From positions 405,655 to 469,654 of the forward strand of contig NZ_CADFDK010000004.1 of NCBI RefSeq assembly GCF_902832885.1: a DNA stretch of 64,000 bases. The letters run 5' to 3'. Position numbers and translations under genes: made by a program. The notes under the pieces are model-generated. The model was not told the origin of the DNA, did no database searches, and worked only from the letters and a program-made list of their open reading frames with translations. This DNA comes from Burkholderia seminalis DSM 23518. GTDB lineage: Bacteria > Pseudomonadota > Gammaproteobacteria > Burkholderiales > Burkholderiaceae. Of this stretch, positions 8,195 through 19,500 are shown one piece after another (position 1 is the first letter of the stretch; every line of letters begins with the position of its first letter).

Positions 8195-10603
8195 TCAGTA
8201 TGTGCGGCCGAGCTGCAGGTAGAAGTTGCGGCGGCCGCCGGGGGCGAGCGCCACGCCGATATAGACGGGCCCGAACGCGGTCGACAGGCTCGTGAAGAAC
8301 GTATAGCTCTGCTTGAGCGCACCACCGCCGATCTGCTGGCCGCTCGACCAGACGTTGCCGACTTCCGCGCTGGCGCCGACCGACAGCGCCTTGATCGGCG
8401 ACGCGTTGAACGTCATCAACTGGTTCATGTAGGTGATCTGACCGTACGCGAGCTCGTTGCCGTTCAGCTGGTCGGCCGCATACGCGGACAGGTGCTGGAA
8501 GCCGCCGAGCGTGAAGTTGAACGCGTTGATCAGGTTGGTGCCGCCGATGCTCTTGCCGCCCTCGATCGTCGCGCTGACGCTGTGCCGCCCGAACTGCTGC
8601 GCGATCATCGCCTTGCCGTAGATCTCGGTGTACGGCGCGTTGTTGATCCCGTCGTCGAATGCCGATGCCGAGCGGCCGTTGCGCGACACCAGCGAGCGTT
8701 CGACGCGCAGTTCGCCGAAGTAGCCCTTGCGGGGGAACATCGGATCGTCGAGCTGATCGATGACGAACCGCGCGCGCGCGGTCAGCGCCTGGGACGTGAA
8801 GCTCGGCCACAGCAGGTTCTGGCCGCTGCCGTCGTCGAACGGCAGGTTGTAGGTCGGCGAGCCGTGCCCGGTCACGTAACCGATGCCGATCCGGAAATCG
8901 CCGAGCCGCGCGATCGGCAGGCCGAAATCGATCCCGGCGCGCGCCGTCTGCATCAGGTACTGCGTGATCTTCACGTCGCCGGTGTCGTCGTACAGGTTCG
9001 CGTAGCGGCGCTGATACTCCGCGTACGGCGACAGGTAGACGCCGTACGCCATCGACAGCGGCTGGCGGAATTCGACGCGCGCCGACTGCAGGTCGCTGCC
9101 GATCGTCGTATCGGCGCGGAATTCCAGCCCCGATTCGGTGAGCCACGGCCGCCGGTAGCCGACGTGCAGGCGGAAGCCGCCCTCGTCGGTCGAACTGCTC
9201 GACATGCCGAGCCCGAACAGCAGGAAATTCGGCCCCCAGTACTTCTCGCGCGCGTTGATCTCGAGCACGTTGTCGTCGCCGTGGCTCACGATCTGCTGCG
9301 TGACGCTCTCGAAATTGCCGCCCGTCGTGAGGCCGAGCAGGTCCTGGCTGACGGTCTGCGGATCGTAGGTGTCGCCGGGCTTCACGTGCAGCGCGTTGCT
9401 GACGACCCGCTTCGGCACGCCGCCGCTGGTCTGGATGTCGATGCGCGTGATCCGGATCGGCGGCGGCAGCGGCTGTGCGTGCGCGGACCGGTAGGCGGCG
9501 TACTGCTCCGGCGTGAGCGCGAAACGCCGCAGTTTCGGCAGCGCGGCGGTCGCGGCGGCGGCGCCGGCGGCGATCGCCTGCTTCGCGTTCTGGAAATCGG
9601 TAAACGCGAGCCCGCCGAGATCGGGCGTGAGCAGCACGTCGTGCGTGTCGAGCTGCTTGCGCTGCGCGGTCACGTTCTGGCGGATCAGGATGCCCACCAT
9701 CTGCTGCATCACGTCGGCGGGCGACGCAAGCGCGTCGAGCGGGCGCAGTTGCGAGCCGATGTCGACGGCGATCACGACGTTCGCACCCATCTGCCGCGCG
9801 GTGTCGACGGGCAGGTTGCTGACGAGCCCGCCGTCCACGAGCGCGCGCCCGTTGATCTCGGCCGGTGCGAACAGACCCGGCATCGCCATGCTCGCGCGGA
9901 TCGCGAGCGGCAGCGAGCCGTGGTCGAGCACGACCATCTGGCCCGTCTGCAGGTCGGTGGCGACCGCGCGGTACGGGATCGGCAGGCGGTCGAACGGCTG
10001 GTTGGTCGGCACGGCGGCCGTCCAGTTCGCGAGCAGCGCCTGCAGCCGGTTGCCCTGCACGAGGCCGACCGGCGCCTTCACGCCTTTCTTGCCGAAGCCG
10101 AGCGTCAGCCCGTTGATGTACAGCCGTTCGTCTTCCCGGCTGGTTTGCGGCAGGTCCGCGCGGTCCGTCACGTCGAACGCGATGTCCGCGAGGTTGACCT
10201 CCGACAGCCGCTTCTGCATCTCGCCGGCCGCCATCCCGCTCGCATACAGGCCGCCGACCACGGCGCCCATGCTGGTGCCCGCGATGCAGTCGATCGGGAT
10301 CCGGTTGTCTTCCAGCACCTTGAGCACGCCGAGGTGCGCGTAGCCGCGCGCGCCGCCGCCGGACAGCACGAGGCCGACCGACGGGCGGCCGTCCGGGCCG
10401 CCGTCGGCCGTGCAGGCGTTCGCGGGCGTGGCGGGCGCGGCGGGCAGCGCCGCCGGTGCGCCCGCGGCAGCGGTAACGGTCGGGGCGGCGGCGGGTTCGG
10501 TGGCCGGCAGCGGCTGCGCGGCGACCGTGCAGCACCAGAAGGCGACGAGCGTCGTGCAGAGCGGGCGCACCCGCGCCCAGCGGGAGGAAACGGTCGCTGT
10601 CAT
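8195..10603 (-). CDS. PlpD-type patatin phospholipase fused to an outer-membrane barrel (type Vd autotransporter)
   Basis: 802 residues. After an N-terminal signal region and an Ala/Pro-rich linker, residues ~75-310 form a patatin lipase: oxyanion loop SGGGARGYAHLG, nucleophile Ser111 in GTSMGA and the dyad Asp257 in VDGGLVSN. A POTRA-like segment follows (~400-470: IRITRIDIQTSGGVPKRVV). A BamA/Omp85-like barrel extends to the C-terminal strand ending YLQLGRTY, an aromatic-terminated assembly signal. PlpD of Pseudomonas is the reference for this secreted phospholipase A1 architecture. It ends convergently, 18 bases from the RstB stop. Confidence 0.88.
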   Translation of the reverse strand: MTATVSSRWARVRPLCTTLVAFWCCTVAAQPLPATEPAAAPTVTAAAGAPAALPAAPATPANACTADGGPDGRPSVGLVLSGGGARGYAHLGVLKVLEDNRIPIDCIAGTSMGAVVGGLYASGMAAGEMQKRLSEVNLADIAFDVTDRADLPQTSREDERLYINGLTLGFGKKGVKAPVGLVQGNRLQALLANWTAAVPTNQPFDRLPIPYRAVATDLQTGQMVVLDHGSLPLAIRASMAMPGLFAPAEINGRALVDGGLVSNLPVDTARQMGANVVIAVDIGSQLRPLDALASPADVMQQMVGILIRQNVTAQRKQLDTHDVLLTPDLGGLAFTDFQNAKQAIAAGAAAATAALPKLRRFALTPEQYAAYRSAHAQPLPPPIRITRIDIQTSGGVPKRVVSNALHVKPGDTYDPQTVSQDLLGLTTGGNFESVTQQIVSHGDDNVLEINAREKYWGPNFLLFGLGMSSSSTDEGGFRLHVGYRRPWLTESGLEFRADTTIGSDLQSARVEFRQPLSMAYGVYLSPYAEYQRRYANLYDDTGDVKITQYLMQTARAGIDFGLPIARLGDFRIGIGYVTGHGSPTYNLPFDDGSGQNLLWPSFTSQALTARARFVIDQLDDPMFPRKGYFGELRVERSLVSRNGRSASAFDDGINNAPYTEIYGKAMIAQQFGRHSVSATIEGGKSIGGTNLINAFNFTLGGFQHLSAYAADQLNGNELAYGQITYMNQLMTFNASPIKALSVGASAEVGNVWSSGQQIGGGALKQSYTFFTSLSTAFGPVYIGVALAPGGRRNFYLQLGRTY

Positions 10604-10873
10604 GGTGGAAATACCTGGCGTGATCGGGCGTCTGAGGCCTGCCGGGAGCAGGCAAGACCGAGAGATTACCGTGTTTTACAGGCGCAACGCGAGCGGCCGT
10701 TTCGGAGTCCGATGCCCGCGAAGTGTCATTTTCGGCAAATTCGCCGCGAAAAAATCATCGGAATTGCCTAAAGTATCGGAACGATTTGCCGCTAAGCTCG
10801 TGATGGGGCGGCACGCACGCGCCGCGACAATGCGGCGCGGCTGTCCCGGCCCGTTCGCTCACAAAGGTTTGAT
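10604..10873. promoter_or_regulatory. Divergent spacer for patatin and MreB-like genes
   Basis: 270 bases separate the starts of the two divergent genes, so both promoters must lie here. I could not pick a convincing -35/-10 pair. Confidence 0.4.
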
Positions 10874-11908
10874 ATGTCGACACCGCTGTTCGGAAAGTTG
10901 TTTGCGCAACCCGTTGCGATCGACCCTGGAACGGCGAGTACGCGGATTTATACGCACGAGCGCGGCGTGGTGCTGAACCAGCCGTCGGTCGTCTGCTTCC
11001 GCAAGGGCGGCGCGACCGACGCGCGGCCGACGCTTGAGGCCGTCGGCGAACTCGCGAAGGCGCTGCTCGGCCGCGAACCGGGGCATCTCGAAGCCGTGCG
11101 GCCGATGCGCCATGGCGTGATCGCCGACGCGCACGCGGCCGAACAGATGATCCGCAGCTTCATCGACATGTCGCGCACCCGGTCGCGCTTCGGCCGCCGT
11201 GTCGAGGTCACGCTGTGCGTGCCGTCCGACGCGACGGCCGTCGAGCGCCGCGCGATCCGCGAAGCCGCGTTCGCGGCCGGCGTATCGGACGTCGAACTGA
11301 TCGAGGAGTCGCTCGCGGCCGGGCTCGGCGCCGGCCTGCCGGTCACCGAGCCGGTCGGCTCGATGGTCATCGACATCGGCGGCGGGACGACCGAAGTCGC
11401 GGTGATCGCGCTCGGCGGCATCGTCTACCGCGAGGCGATCCGCGTGGGCGGCAGCCAGTTCGACGCGGCGATCGTCAATCATGTCCGTAACCTGTATGGC
11501 GTGCTGCTCGGCGAGCAGACGGCCGAGCACGTGAAGAAGACGATCGGCTCGGCCACCAGCGCGGTGCCGCGCACGTCGACGCGCGCGGTCGGGCGCGGCA
11601 TCGGCGACGGCTTGCCGCGCTCGGTCGAACTGTCCAACCATGACGTCGCGGACGCGCTGGCCGCGCCGCTCAAGCAGGTGATCGGCGCGGTGAAGTCGGT
11701 GCTGGAAAACGCGCCGGCCGAACTCGTGACCGACATTGCCCATCGCGGCGTGGTGCTGACGGGCGGCGGCGCGTTGCTCGCCGACCTCGAACGCCTGCTG
11801 TACGACGAGACGGGGCTGGTCGCGCGGATTGCCGACGAACCGGCCACCTGCGCGGTGCGCGGCGCCGGCGAGGCGATGGGGCGGCTGTCGATGTGTCCGG
11901 TCGATTGA
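10874..11908 (+). CDS. MreB/FtsA-type actin-like protein, MreB paralogue
   Basis: 344 residues, MreB length. The actin-fold signatures are present: phosphate-1 IDPGTASTRIY (DLGTANT in standard MreB), CVPSDATAVERRAI, ESLAAGLGAGLPV, phosphate-2 IDIGGGTTEVAVIALGGIV, and the adenosine loop VLTGGGALLADL. MreB forms membrane-attached filaments that direct cell-wall elongation. There is no mreC/mreD next to it and several standard residues differ, so this is a divergent second copy rather than the rod-shape operon gene. Confidence 0.85.
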   Translation: MSTPLFGKLFAQPVAIDPGTASTRIYTHERGVVLNQPSVVCFRKGGATDARPTLEAVGELAKALLGREPGHLEAVRPMRHGVIADAHAAEQMIRSFIDMSRTRSRFGRRVEVTLCVPSDATAVERRAIREAAFAAGVSDVELIEESLAAGLGAGLPVTEPVGSMVIDIGGGTTEVAVIALGGIVYREAIRVGGSQFDAAIVNHVRNLYGVLLGEQTAEHVKKTIGSATSAVPRTSTRAVGRGIGDGLPRSVELSNHDVADALAAPLKQVIGAVKSVLENAPAELVTDIAHRGVVLTGGGALLADLERLLYDETGLVARIADEPATCAVRGAGEAMGRLSMCPVD

Positions 11909-12138
11909 GCCGGGCCAGGGGCGCCCGGTCATCGTTGCGCGGTGCGGACCGTCACATTCTTTCGATCTCCCTGTTGCCGGCGCGTATCGCCGGTCATCGT
12001 GTCGACCGGCCGCTGATCGTCCGGCATCGGTTCGCCGTGCGGCCATGCGCGAGCGTGTCGTGCCGGCGCGTTGCGCCCATCCAGGGCCGGGCCGTCCGAA
12101 ACGGCCGATACACCTGACGACCCGAGAGACCGACCACC

Positions 12139-12798
12139 TTGAAATATCGAACCAGACGGAGCCTTGCGGCCCGAGCGGGCCGCCTGCTGGCCGTGTTTGC
12201 GTGCCTCTGGGGCGCGGCGGCCATTGCGATCGTCGCGTACGGGATGCGCATGCCGGGCGAACCGGCCGATGTCGCCGTGATCTTCGGCAACGCACTCGAC
12301 GAGACGGGCGCGCCGAAGCCCGTGCTCGCGGCCCGGCTCGATGTCGGCGTGCGCTGTTACCGCGCGGGGCAGTGCCCGGCGTTCCTGGTCAGCGGCGCGA
12401 TCGACGGTCCCGGGCTGAACGAGGCGACGGCCATGCGCGACTATCTCGTCGCGCGCGGCGTGCCGGCCGACCGGATCGCCGTCGACGACCAGGGCGACAA
12501 CACGCTCGCGACCGCGCAACACACGCTCGCTTACATGCAGGCGCACCACGTGTCGCGCGTGCTGATCGTCAGCCAGTACTATCACCTCGCGCGGGCGAGG
12601 CTCGCGTTCGAGCGCGTCGGCATCGCGCGCGCGAACATCTCCGCCGCGTATCCGCATCGCTTCCAGTGGCGCGATGTCTATTCGAGCTGGCGCGAGGTGC
12701 CGGCTTACGCGATGTATGCGGTGCGGCTGTGGGCGAATCCCGACGCGCAGCCGCGGTCGTTCCGGCCGATGCTTTATCTGATGAGCCTGTTTTCGTAA
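12139..12798 (+). CDS. DUF218 (YdcF/SanA-like) membrane-anchored protein
   Basis: 219 residues from a TTG codon at 12139. No in-frame ATG precedes the membrane segment (ARAGRLLAVFACLWGAAAIA). The DUF218 domain follows: VAVIFGNALDETGAPKPVLAARL, FLVSGAIDGPGLNEATAMRDYLV, DNTLATAQHTLAYM and VSQYYHLARARLAFERVG. SanA of E. coli, of this family, affects envelope permeability. The protein probably sits in the inner membrane with its domain in the periplasm. Its enzymatic role is unknown. Confidence 0.85.
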   Translation: MKYRTRRSLAARAGRLLAVFACLWGAAAIAIVAYGMRMPGEPADVAVIFGNALDETGAPKPVLAARLDVGVRCYRAGQCPAFLVSGAIDGPGLNEATAMRDYLVARGVPADRIAVDDQGDNTLATAQHTLAYMQAHHVSRVLIVSQYYHLARARLAFERVGIARANISAAYPHRFQWRDVYSSWREVPAYAMYAVRLWANPDAQPRSFRPMLYLMSLFS

Positions 12799-12907
12799 CG
12801 CGCGCGCCGCGGGGCGAACGCTTCGGGTGCACGCGGTTCCGTTTTTTCTTCCGGTTTTCCTGTCCTTTTCTCTCCCCCCGGCACGGGATGTATTCGCCGC
12901 GTGGCAA

Positions 12908-12927
12908 GCGATAACGATTCGCATTGC
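12908..12927. promoter_or_regulatory. Fur-box-like sequence
   Basis: GCGATAACGATTCGCATTGC resembles the GATAATGATTCGCATT type of Fur site and matches about 12 of 19 positions of the E. coli consensus by eye. It lies about 600 bases before the autotransporter start. Confidence 0.35.
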
Positions 12928-12971
12928 AGTTTGAACGCAGGGGCGAAAATCGAAGCAATTTGGCCGGTTGC

Positions 12972-13019
12972 CTGAAAATCAGGGGTTTATTTGATTGTTA
13001 AGTAAGCGCTGATTTTCAG
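12972..13019. repeat. Inverted repeat of an 11-base motif
   Basis: CTGAAAATCAG (12972-12982) and its exact complement CTGATTTTCAG (13009-13019) are separated by 26 AT-rich bases. The spacing is too wide for a classic terminator, so paired protein binding is more likely. Confidence 0.45.
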
Positions 13020-13373
13020 TTCTACAATTTCGATAATTAAAATACTGCGCTGCGGAATTCATATACCTTGAATCGAAGTTGCGCATCAGCGTTTTCACTG
13101 ATGCGGTGATTCCGTTATTTTTGCGAAAAATCAAATCGGAAAGACGAAAAACATGCGTAACGTCGTCGCCGGACATCTTGCGGTGGGTAAAAAATACAGG
13201 CTCGCTATCCCTTGATCTGATGAGTAAACATCGACTGGAAAACGGTTTGAGTTTGATATAGCCTTGTCTGACAAAAGCAGGGTAGTAATCAAATAAACCA
13301 GAAAGTCGCTGCAGAAAAACAGGGGCCGCCATCATGTCATTCGACTAGTCTTGCGTCTGCAATCCCGAATCCG

Positions 13374-13392
13374 GGCTGATTGAAAATCAGCC
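13374..13392. repeat. Hairpin reusing the AATCAG motif
   Basis: GGCTGATT and AATCAGCC flank a GAA loop, 134 bases before the autotransporter start. It shares the AAAATCAG core with the dyad at 12972-13019. Confidence 0.4.
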
Positions 13393-13526
13393 ATGAATAA
13401 ACTGGCGTCACATCGCGACCGCCGGGGCGGACGCTTTTGTCCGTGATTTTCTGCTGCGCGCCGTCCGGTGCGGCCGAAATACCGCAATACCCATATCAAA
13501 AACCAAAGCTAAAAACGAGGGAAAGC

Positions 13527-16500
13527 ATGAACCTTGCGCGTTCGAAAAAAGCCGGTGAGCCGTTTCCGAGACTGCTGTTGCCCACGGGCGTTTTCCTGGC
13601 ATTGTCCGGCGCGGGTATCGTGCCTGCCCATGCGGTTTGCAGCACGGCGGGCACGACGGTGACCTGCTCCGGCGTCGCGAATCCGCTGGCGCCCAGTTAT
13701 GCGAACAGCGCGAACAACCTGCACGCGACGGTCAACCCGGGCGCGAGCGTGGGCGTGCTGCTCGGCGTCGGCGGTACCGCGTTGTCGCTGACGGGCAACA
13801 ACAACACGCTGACCAACAACGGCACGATCGACCCGTCCGCGCTCGGTTCGGGGCTTGGCGTGCTGTCGAGCGGCGCGGTGGTCGGCAATGCGTCCGCGAG
13901 CAACACGACCGTCACCAACAACGGCACGATGAACGGCACGACCGGCGTGGCGATCAGCGGCGTGACGGGCATGGCGCTGTCGGTCCAGAACGGCACGGGC
14001 GGGACGTCGACCATCACGAACACCGGCACGATCGGGTCCAATCCGCTGGTCGGCGCGACCCTCTCCGGCGCGGATGCGCCCGTGGTCGCCGCGTACGGCG
14101 GCGGCACGGTCAACATGTCGAACAGCGGCACGATCAACGGCCGCGTGTCGCTCGGCACGAACGGTACTCCCGGGCAGGGCAACACGTTCACCAACTCGGG
14201 CACGATCAACGGCGGCGTGTCGATGGGCGCGAACAGCAACAATACGTTCAATGCCGTGACGGGCTCGTCGGTCAACACGGCGGGCGGCACCGGCGGCGCG
14301 TTCAACATCACCGTCGGCCCGGTCACGATCGGCGTCGCGGCGACGGGTGTCGTCGATGGCGGCGCGGGCGGCAACAACACGCTCAACCTGCAGCAGGGCA
14401 CCAGCGCGAACGGCACGATCGCGGCCAACAACTACATCAACTTCAATCACCTGAACGTCCAGAACGGCGACTGGACGATCAACGGCGCGTCGACCGCGCA
14501 GGACGCGACGCTGGCGGGCGGCGTCGCGATCATCAACAACAATGGATCGCTCGGCACCGGTAACGTCACGGCCACCGGCGGCGCGCTGCAGGCAGGTGCG
14601 GCGGGGCTCGACGTCTCCAACAACGTGACGCTCGGTGCGGGCGGGCTGACGGTGCAGGGCGCGACCGGGCTCGCGCTGTCGGGCACGGTGTCGGGTGCCG
14701 GCGCGCTGACGAAGAACGATGGCGGCACGCTGACGCTGTCGGGCGCGAACACCTATGCGGGCGGCACGAACCTGAACGCCGGCGGCCTGGTGCTCGGCAA
14801 CAACGCGGCGCTCGGCACGGGCGCGCTGAACGTCAACGCATCGGCGTCGCTCGACACGAGCGCGAACGTGACGCTCGGCAATACGGTGAATCTCGCCAAC
14901 GGTGCGGCGCTGACGGTCGGCGGCAGCAACGATCTCGGGCTGGCCGGCGCGATCAACGGAAACGGCAGCCTCGTGAAGAACGGCGCGGCGACCACGACGC
15001 TGACCGGCGTGAACACGTACACGGGCGACACGACCATCAACGGCGGCACGCTTGCGCTGAGCGGCGCCGGCAGCCTGGCGTCGACCGGGACGGTCAACCT
15101 GACCGGGGCGGGCGCGGCGCTCGACGTGAGCGGCGCCTCGGGCGCGCGGACGATCGGCGCGCTGGCGGGGGCGGCCGGGACGAGCGTGAACCTCGGCGGC
15201 AATTCGCTGACGCTCAACGGCAGCATCAATGCAACCTATGCCGGCACGATCGGCGGTGCGGGCAGCGTGACGCTGTCGGGTACGGGCACGCAATCGCTGA
15301 CGGGCACGAACGTGTACACGGGCGGCACCAACCTGAACGGCGGCAACGTTGTCGTCGGCAGCAATACGGCGCTCGGCAGCGGTGCGGTGAACGTGAACGG
15401 CTCGTCGTCGCTCGATGCGACCGCCAGCGTATCGCTGGCGAACGGCGTCAACATCGCGACGGGCACCACGCTGACGCTCGGCGGCAGCACGTCGCTCGGT
15501 CTGGGCGGCACGATTTCGGGCGGCGGCGGTCTCGCGAAGAACGGTGCGGCGACCACGACGCTTTCCGGCGCGAACACCTACACGGGCGGCACGACGCTGA
15601 ACGCCGGCGGCCTGGTGCTCGGCAACAACACGGCGCTCGGCACGGGCGCGCTGAGCGTCGGCGGCGCGGCGACGCTCGACACGAATGCGAACCTGTCGGT
15701 GGCCAACGCGATCGATCTCGGCACGGGGGCGACGCTGACGCTCGGCGGCAGCAATGCGCTCGGGCTGAGCGGCGCGATTTCCGGCACGGGGGCGCTCGTG
15801 AAGGACGGTGCGGCGACGACGACCCTGACCGGCGCGAATACCTATACGGGCGGCACGACGATCAACGCCGGCACGCTGGCGATCGGCGCGGGCGGCAGCC
15901 TGTCGTCGACGGGCGCGGTGAACCTGGTCAATCCGGGCGCCACGCTCGACATCAGCGCGGGCGGTGCACAGTCGATCGGCGCACTGTCGGGCGGCGTCGG
16001 CACGAGCGTGAGTCTCGGCAGCAGTGCGCTGACGCTGGGCGGCACCGCCAGCGGCACGTTCGGCGGCGTGATCGGCGGCACCGGCAGTCTGACGCTGTCG
16101 GGCACCGGCACGCAGACGCTGAACGGCGCGAATGCATACTCCGGCGGCACGAACCTGAACAGCGGCAGCCTCGTCCTCGGCAACAACGGGGCGCTCGGCT
16201 CCGGCACGCTGAATGTCGGCGGTGCGGCGACGCTCGACACGAACGCGAGCCTGTCGGTCGGCAACGCAGTCAACCTCGGCGCGGGCGCGGCACTCACGCT
16301 GGGCGGCAGCAACACCCTCACGCTGGGCGGCGCGATTTCCGGTGCGGGCGGCCTCGTGAAGAACGGCGCGGCGACCACGACGCTGACCGGCGCGAACACG
16401 TACACGGGCGGCACGACGATCAATGCCGGCACGCTGGCGGTCGGTGCGGGCGGCAGTCTCGCATCGACCGGCGCGATGAACCTCGCGAATGCCGGCGCGA

Positions 16501-19500
16501 CGCTGGACTTGAGCGCCGCGACGGGCGGGCAGACGCTCGGCGCGCTGTCGGGTGTCACGGGAACGAACCTCAATCTCGGCGGCAACGCGCTGACGCTGGG
16601 CGGCACCGCGAGCGGCACGTTCAGCGGCGCGATCGGCGGCACCGGCAGCCTGACGCTCGCCGGCACCGGTACGCAGACGCTGAACGGCGCGAGCACCTAT
16701 TCGGGCGGCACGAACCTCGACAGCGGCGGCCTGGTGCTCGGCAACAACACGGCGCTCGGCACGGGCGCGCTGAGCGTCGGCGGCGCGGCGACGCTCGACA
16801 CGAATGCGAACCTGTCGGTGGCCAACACGATCGATCTCGGCACGAGTGCGACGCTGACGCTTGGCGGCAGCAATGCGCTCGGGCTGAGCGGCACGATTTC
16901 CGGCACGGGTGCGCTCGTGAAGGACGGTGCGGCGACGACGACCCTGACCGGCGCGAACACCTATACGGGCGGCACGACGATCAACGCCGGTACGCTGGTG
17001 ATCGGCGCGGGCGGCAGCCTCGCGTCGGCCGGCGCGATGAATCTCGCGGGTGCCGGCGCGACGCTCGATCTGAGCGCCGCGACGGGCGCGCAAACGCTCG
17101 GCGCACTGTCGGGCGTCGCGGGGACCCACCTCAACCTCGGCGGTAACGCGCTGATGCTGGGCGGCACCGCCAGCGGCACGTTCGGCGGCGTGATCGGCGG
17201 CACGGGCGGCGTGACGCTGTCCGGCACCGGCACGCAGACGTTGACGGGCGCAAACACCTACACGGGCGGCACGACCATCAACGGCGGCAGCACACTCGCA
17301 CTCGGGGCGGGCGGCAGCCTGGCGTCGACCGGCACGGTGAATCTGGCCAGCGCGGGCGCGACGTTCAACCTGGGCGGCGCGACGGGCGCGCAGACGATCG
17401 GCGCATTGACCGGTGCGGCCGGCACGAACGTGAACCTGGGCGGCAACGGGTTGACGCTGAGCGGGGCGGGCAACCACACGTTCGGCGGCGCGATCGGCGG
17501 CACCGGCGGCCTGACGCTGGCCGGCGCGGGCACGCAAACGCTGACGGGTGCGAATACCTACACGGGCGGCACGACGATCGGCGGCGGCAGCACGCTCGCA
17601 CTCGGCGCGGGCGGCAGCCTCGCGGCGACGGGGGGCGTGAATCTTGCAGCCCCGGGTGCGACGTTCGATGTGAGCGGTGCGACGGGCGCGCAGACGATCG
17701 GCGCGCTGACCGGCGCGGCCGGCACGAACGTGAGCCTCGGCGGAAATGCGCTGACGCTGAACGGCAGCGGCAACAACACGTTCGGCGGTGCGATCGGCGG
17801 CACCGGCAGCGTGACCTTCGCCGGCTCCGGCACGCAAACGCTGACGGGGGCGAACACGTACACGGGCGGCACGACGATCGACGGCGGCAGCACGCTCGCA
17901 CTCGGCGCGGGCGGCAGCCTCGCGGCGGGCAGCACGGTGAATCTCGCGGGCACGGGGGCCGCGTTCGACGTGAGCGGCGCGACGGGCGCACAAACGCTCG
18001 GGGCGCTGACCGGCACGACCGGCACGAACGTGAATCTCGGCGGGAATGCGCTGACGCTGAACGGCAGCGGCAACAGCACGTTCGGCGGTGCGATCGGCGG
18101 CACGGGCGGCGTGACGCTCGCGGGCACCGGCACACAGACGCTGACGGGCGCGAACACGTACACGGGCGGCACGACCATCAACGGCGGCAGCACACTCGCA
18201 CTCGGCGCAGGCGGCAGTCTCGCGGCAACGGGTGCCGTGAACCTCGCGGGCACGGGTGCGACGTTCAATCTGAGCGGCGCATCGGGCGCGCAGATGGTTG
18301 GTCCGCTCACCGGTGTGGCCGGCACCATCGTGAGTCTCGGCGCGAATGCGCTGACGCTGAACGGCAGCGGCAACAACACGTTTGGCGGCACGATCGGCGG
18401 GACGGGCGGCGTGACGTTCGCCGGTACCGGTACGCAGACGCTGACGGGGGCGAACACGTATACGGGCGGCACGACGATCAACGGCGGCAGCACGCTGGCG
18501 CTGGGGGCGGGCGGCAGTCTCGCATCGGGCAGTGCGGTGAATCTCGCGGGCACGGGGGCCACGTTCGACGTGAGCGGCGCGACGGGCGCACAAACGCTCG
18601 GGGCGCTGACCGGTACGACCGGCACGAACGTGACGCTCGGCGCGAATGCGCTGACGCTGAACGGCAGCGGCAACAACACGTTTGGCGGCACGATCGGCGG
18701 CACGGGCGGCGTGACGCTGGCCGGGACGGGCACGCAGACGCTGACGGGCGCGAACACGTACACCGGTGGCACGACGATCGACGGCGGCAGCACGCTCGCG
18801 CTGGGGGCGGGCGGCAGTCTCGCATCGACCGGCGCGGTCAACCTCGCCGGCACGGGCGCGACGTTCAACCTGAGCGGCGCATCGGGCGCGCAGACGATCG
18901 GCTCGCTGGCCGGTGCAACTGGCACGAACGTGAACCTCGGCGCGAACGCGCTGACGCTGAACGGCAGCGGCAACAGCACGTTCGGCGGCGCGATCGGCGG
19001 CACGGGCAGCGTGACGCTGGCCGGGACGGGCACGCAGACGCTGACGGGCGCGAACACGTACACCGGTGGCACGACGATCAACGGCGGCAGCACGCTGGCG
19101 CTCGGCACGGGCGGCAGCCTCGCATCGACCGGCTCGGTGAATCTGGCAGGCACCGGCGCGACGTTCAACCTGAGCGGCGCGTCGGGCGCGCAGACGATCG
19201 GCACGTTGACCGGCGCGGCCGGCACGAACGTGAGCCTCGGCGCGAACGCGCTGACGTTGAACGGCAGCGGCAACGGCACGTTCGGCGGCACGATCGGCGG
19301 CACGGGCGGCCTGACGCTCGCGGGCACCGGCACACAGACGTTGACGGGCGCGAACACCTACACGGGTGGCACGACGATCAACGGCGGCAGCACGTTGGCG
19401 CTGGGTGCGGGCGGCAGTCTCGCATCGGGCAGCACGGTGAATCTCGCGGGCGCAGGTGCAACGTTCAACCTGAGCGGCGCGTCGGGCGCGCAGACGATTG

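Larger units (their letters stand above)
12799..13526. promoter_or_regulatory. Long AT-richer leader region before the giant autotransporter
   Basis: 728 bases with no convincing gene. From about 12940 to 13430 the composition is clearly more AT-rich than the surroundings. It contains a Fur-box-like sequence and three copies of a TGAAAATCAG-type motif in dyad arrangements, listed separately. A 118-codon minus-strand frame inside it lacks an RBS and family features. Confidence 0.5.

Noticed and set aside
8492-10771. Long plus-strand frame opposite the patatin gene
   Set aside because: Arg/Val/Asp-rich with no family motifs; the opposite strand has catalytic Ser and Asp.
12979-13335. 118-codon minus-strand frame in the AT-rich leader
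   Set aside because: No ribosome site, no family pattern, and it runs through dyad elements.
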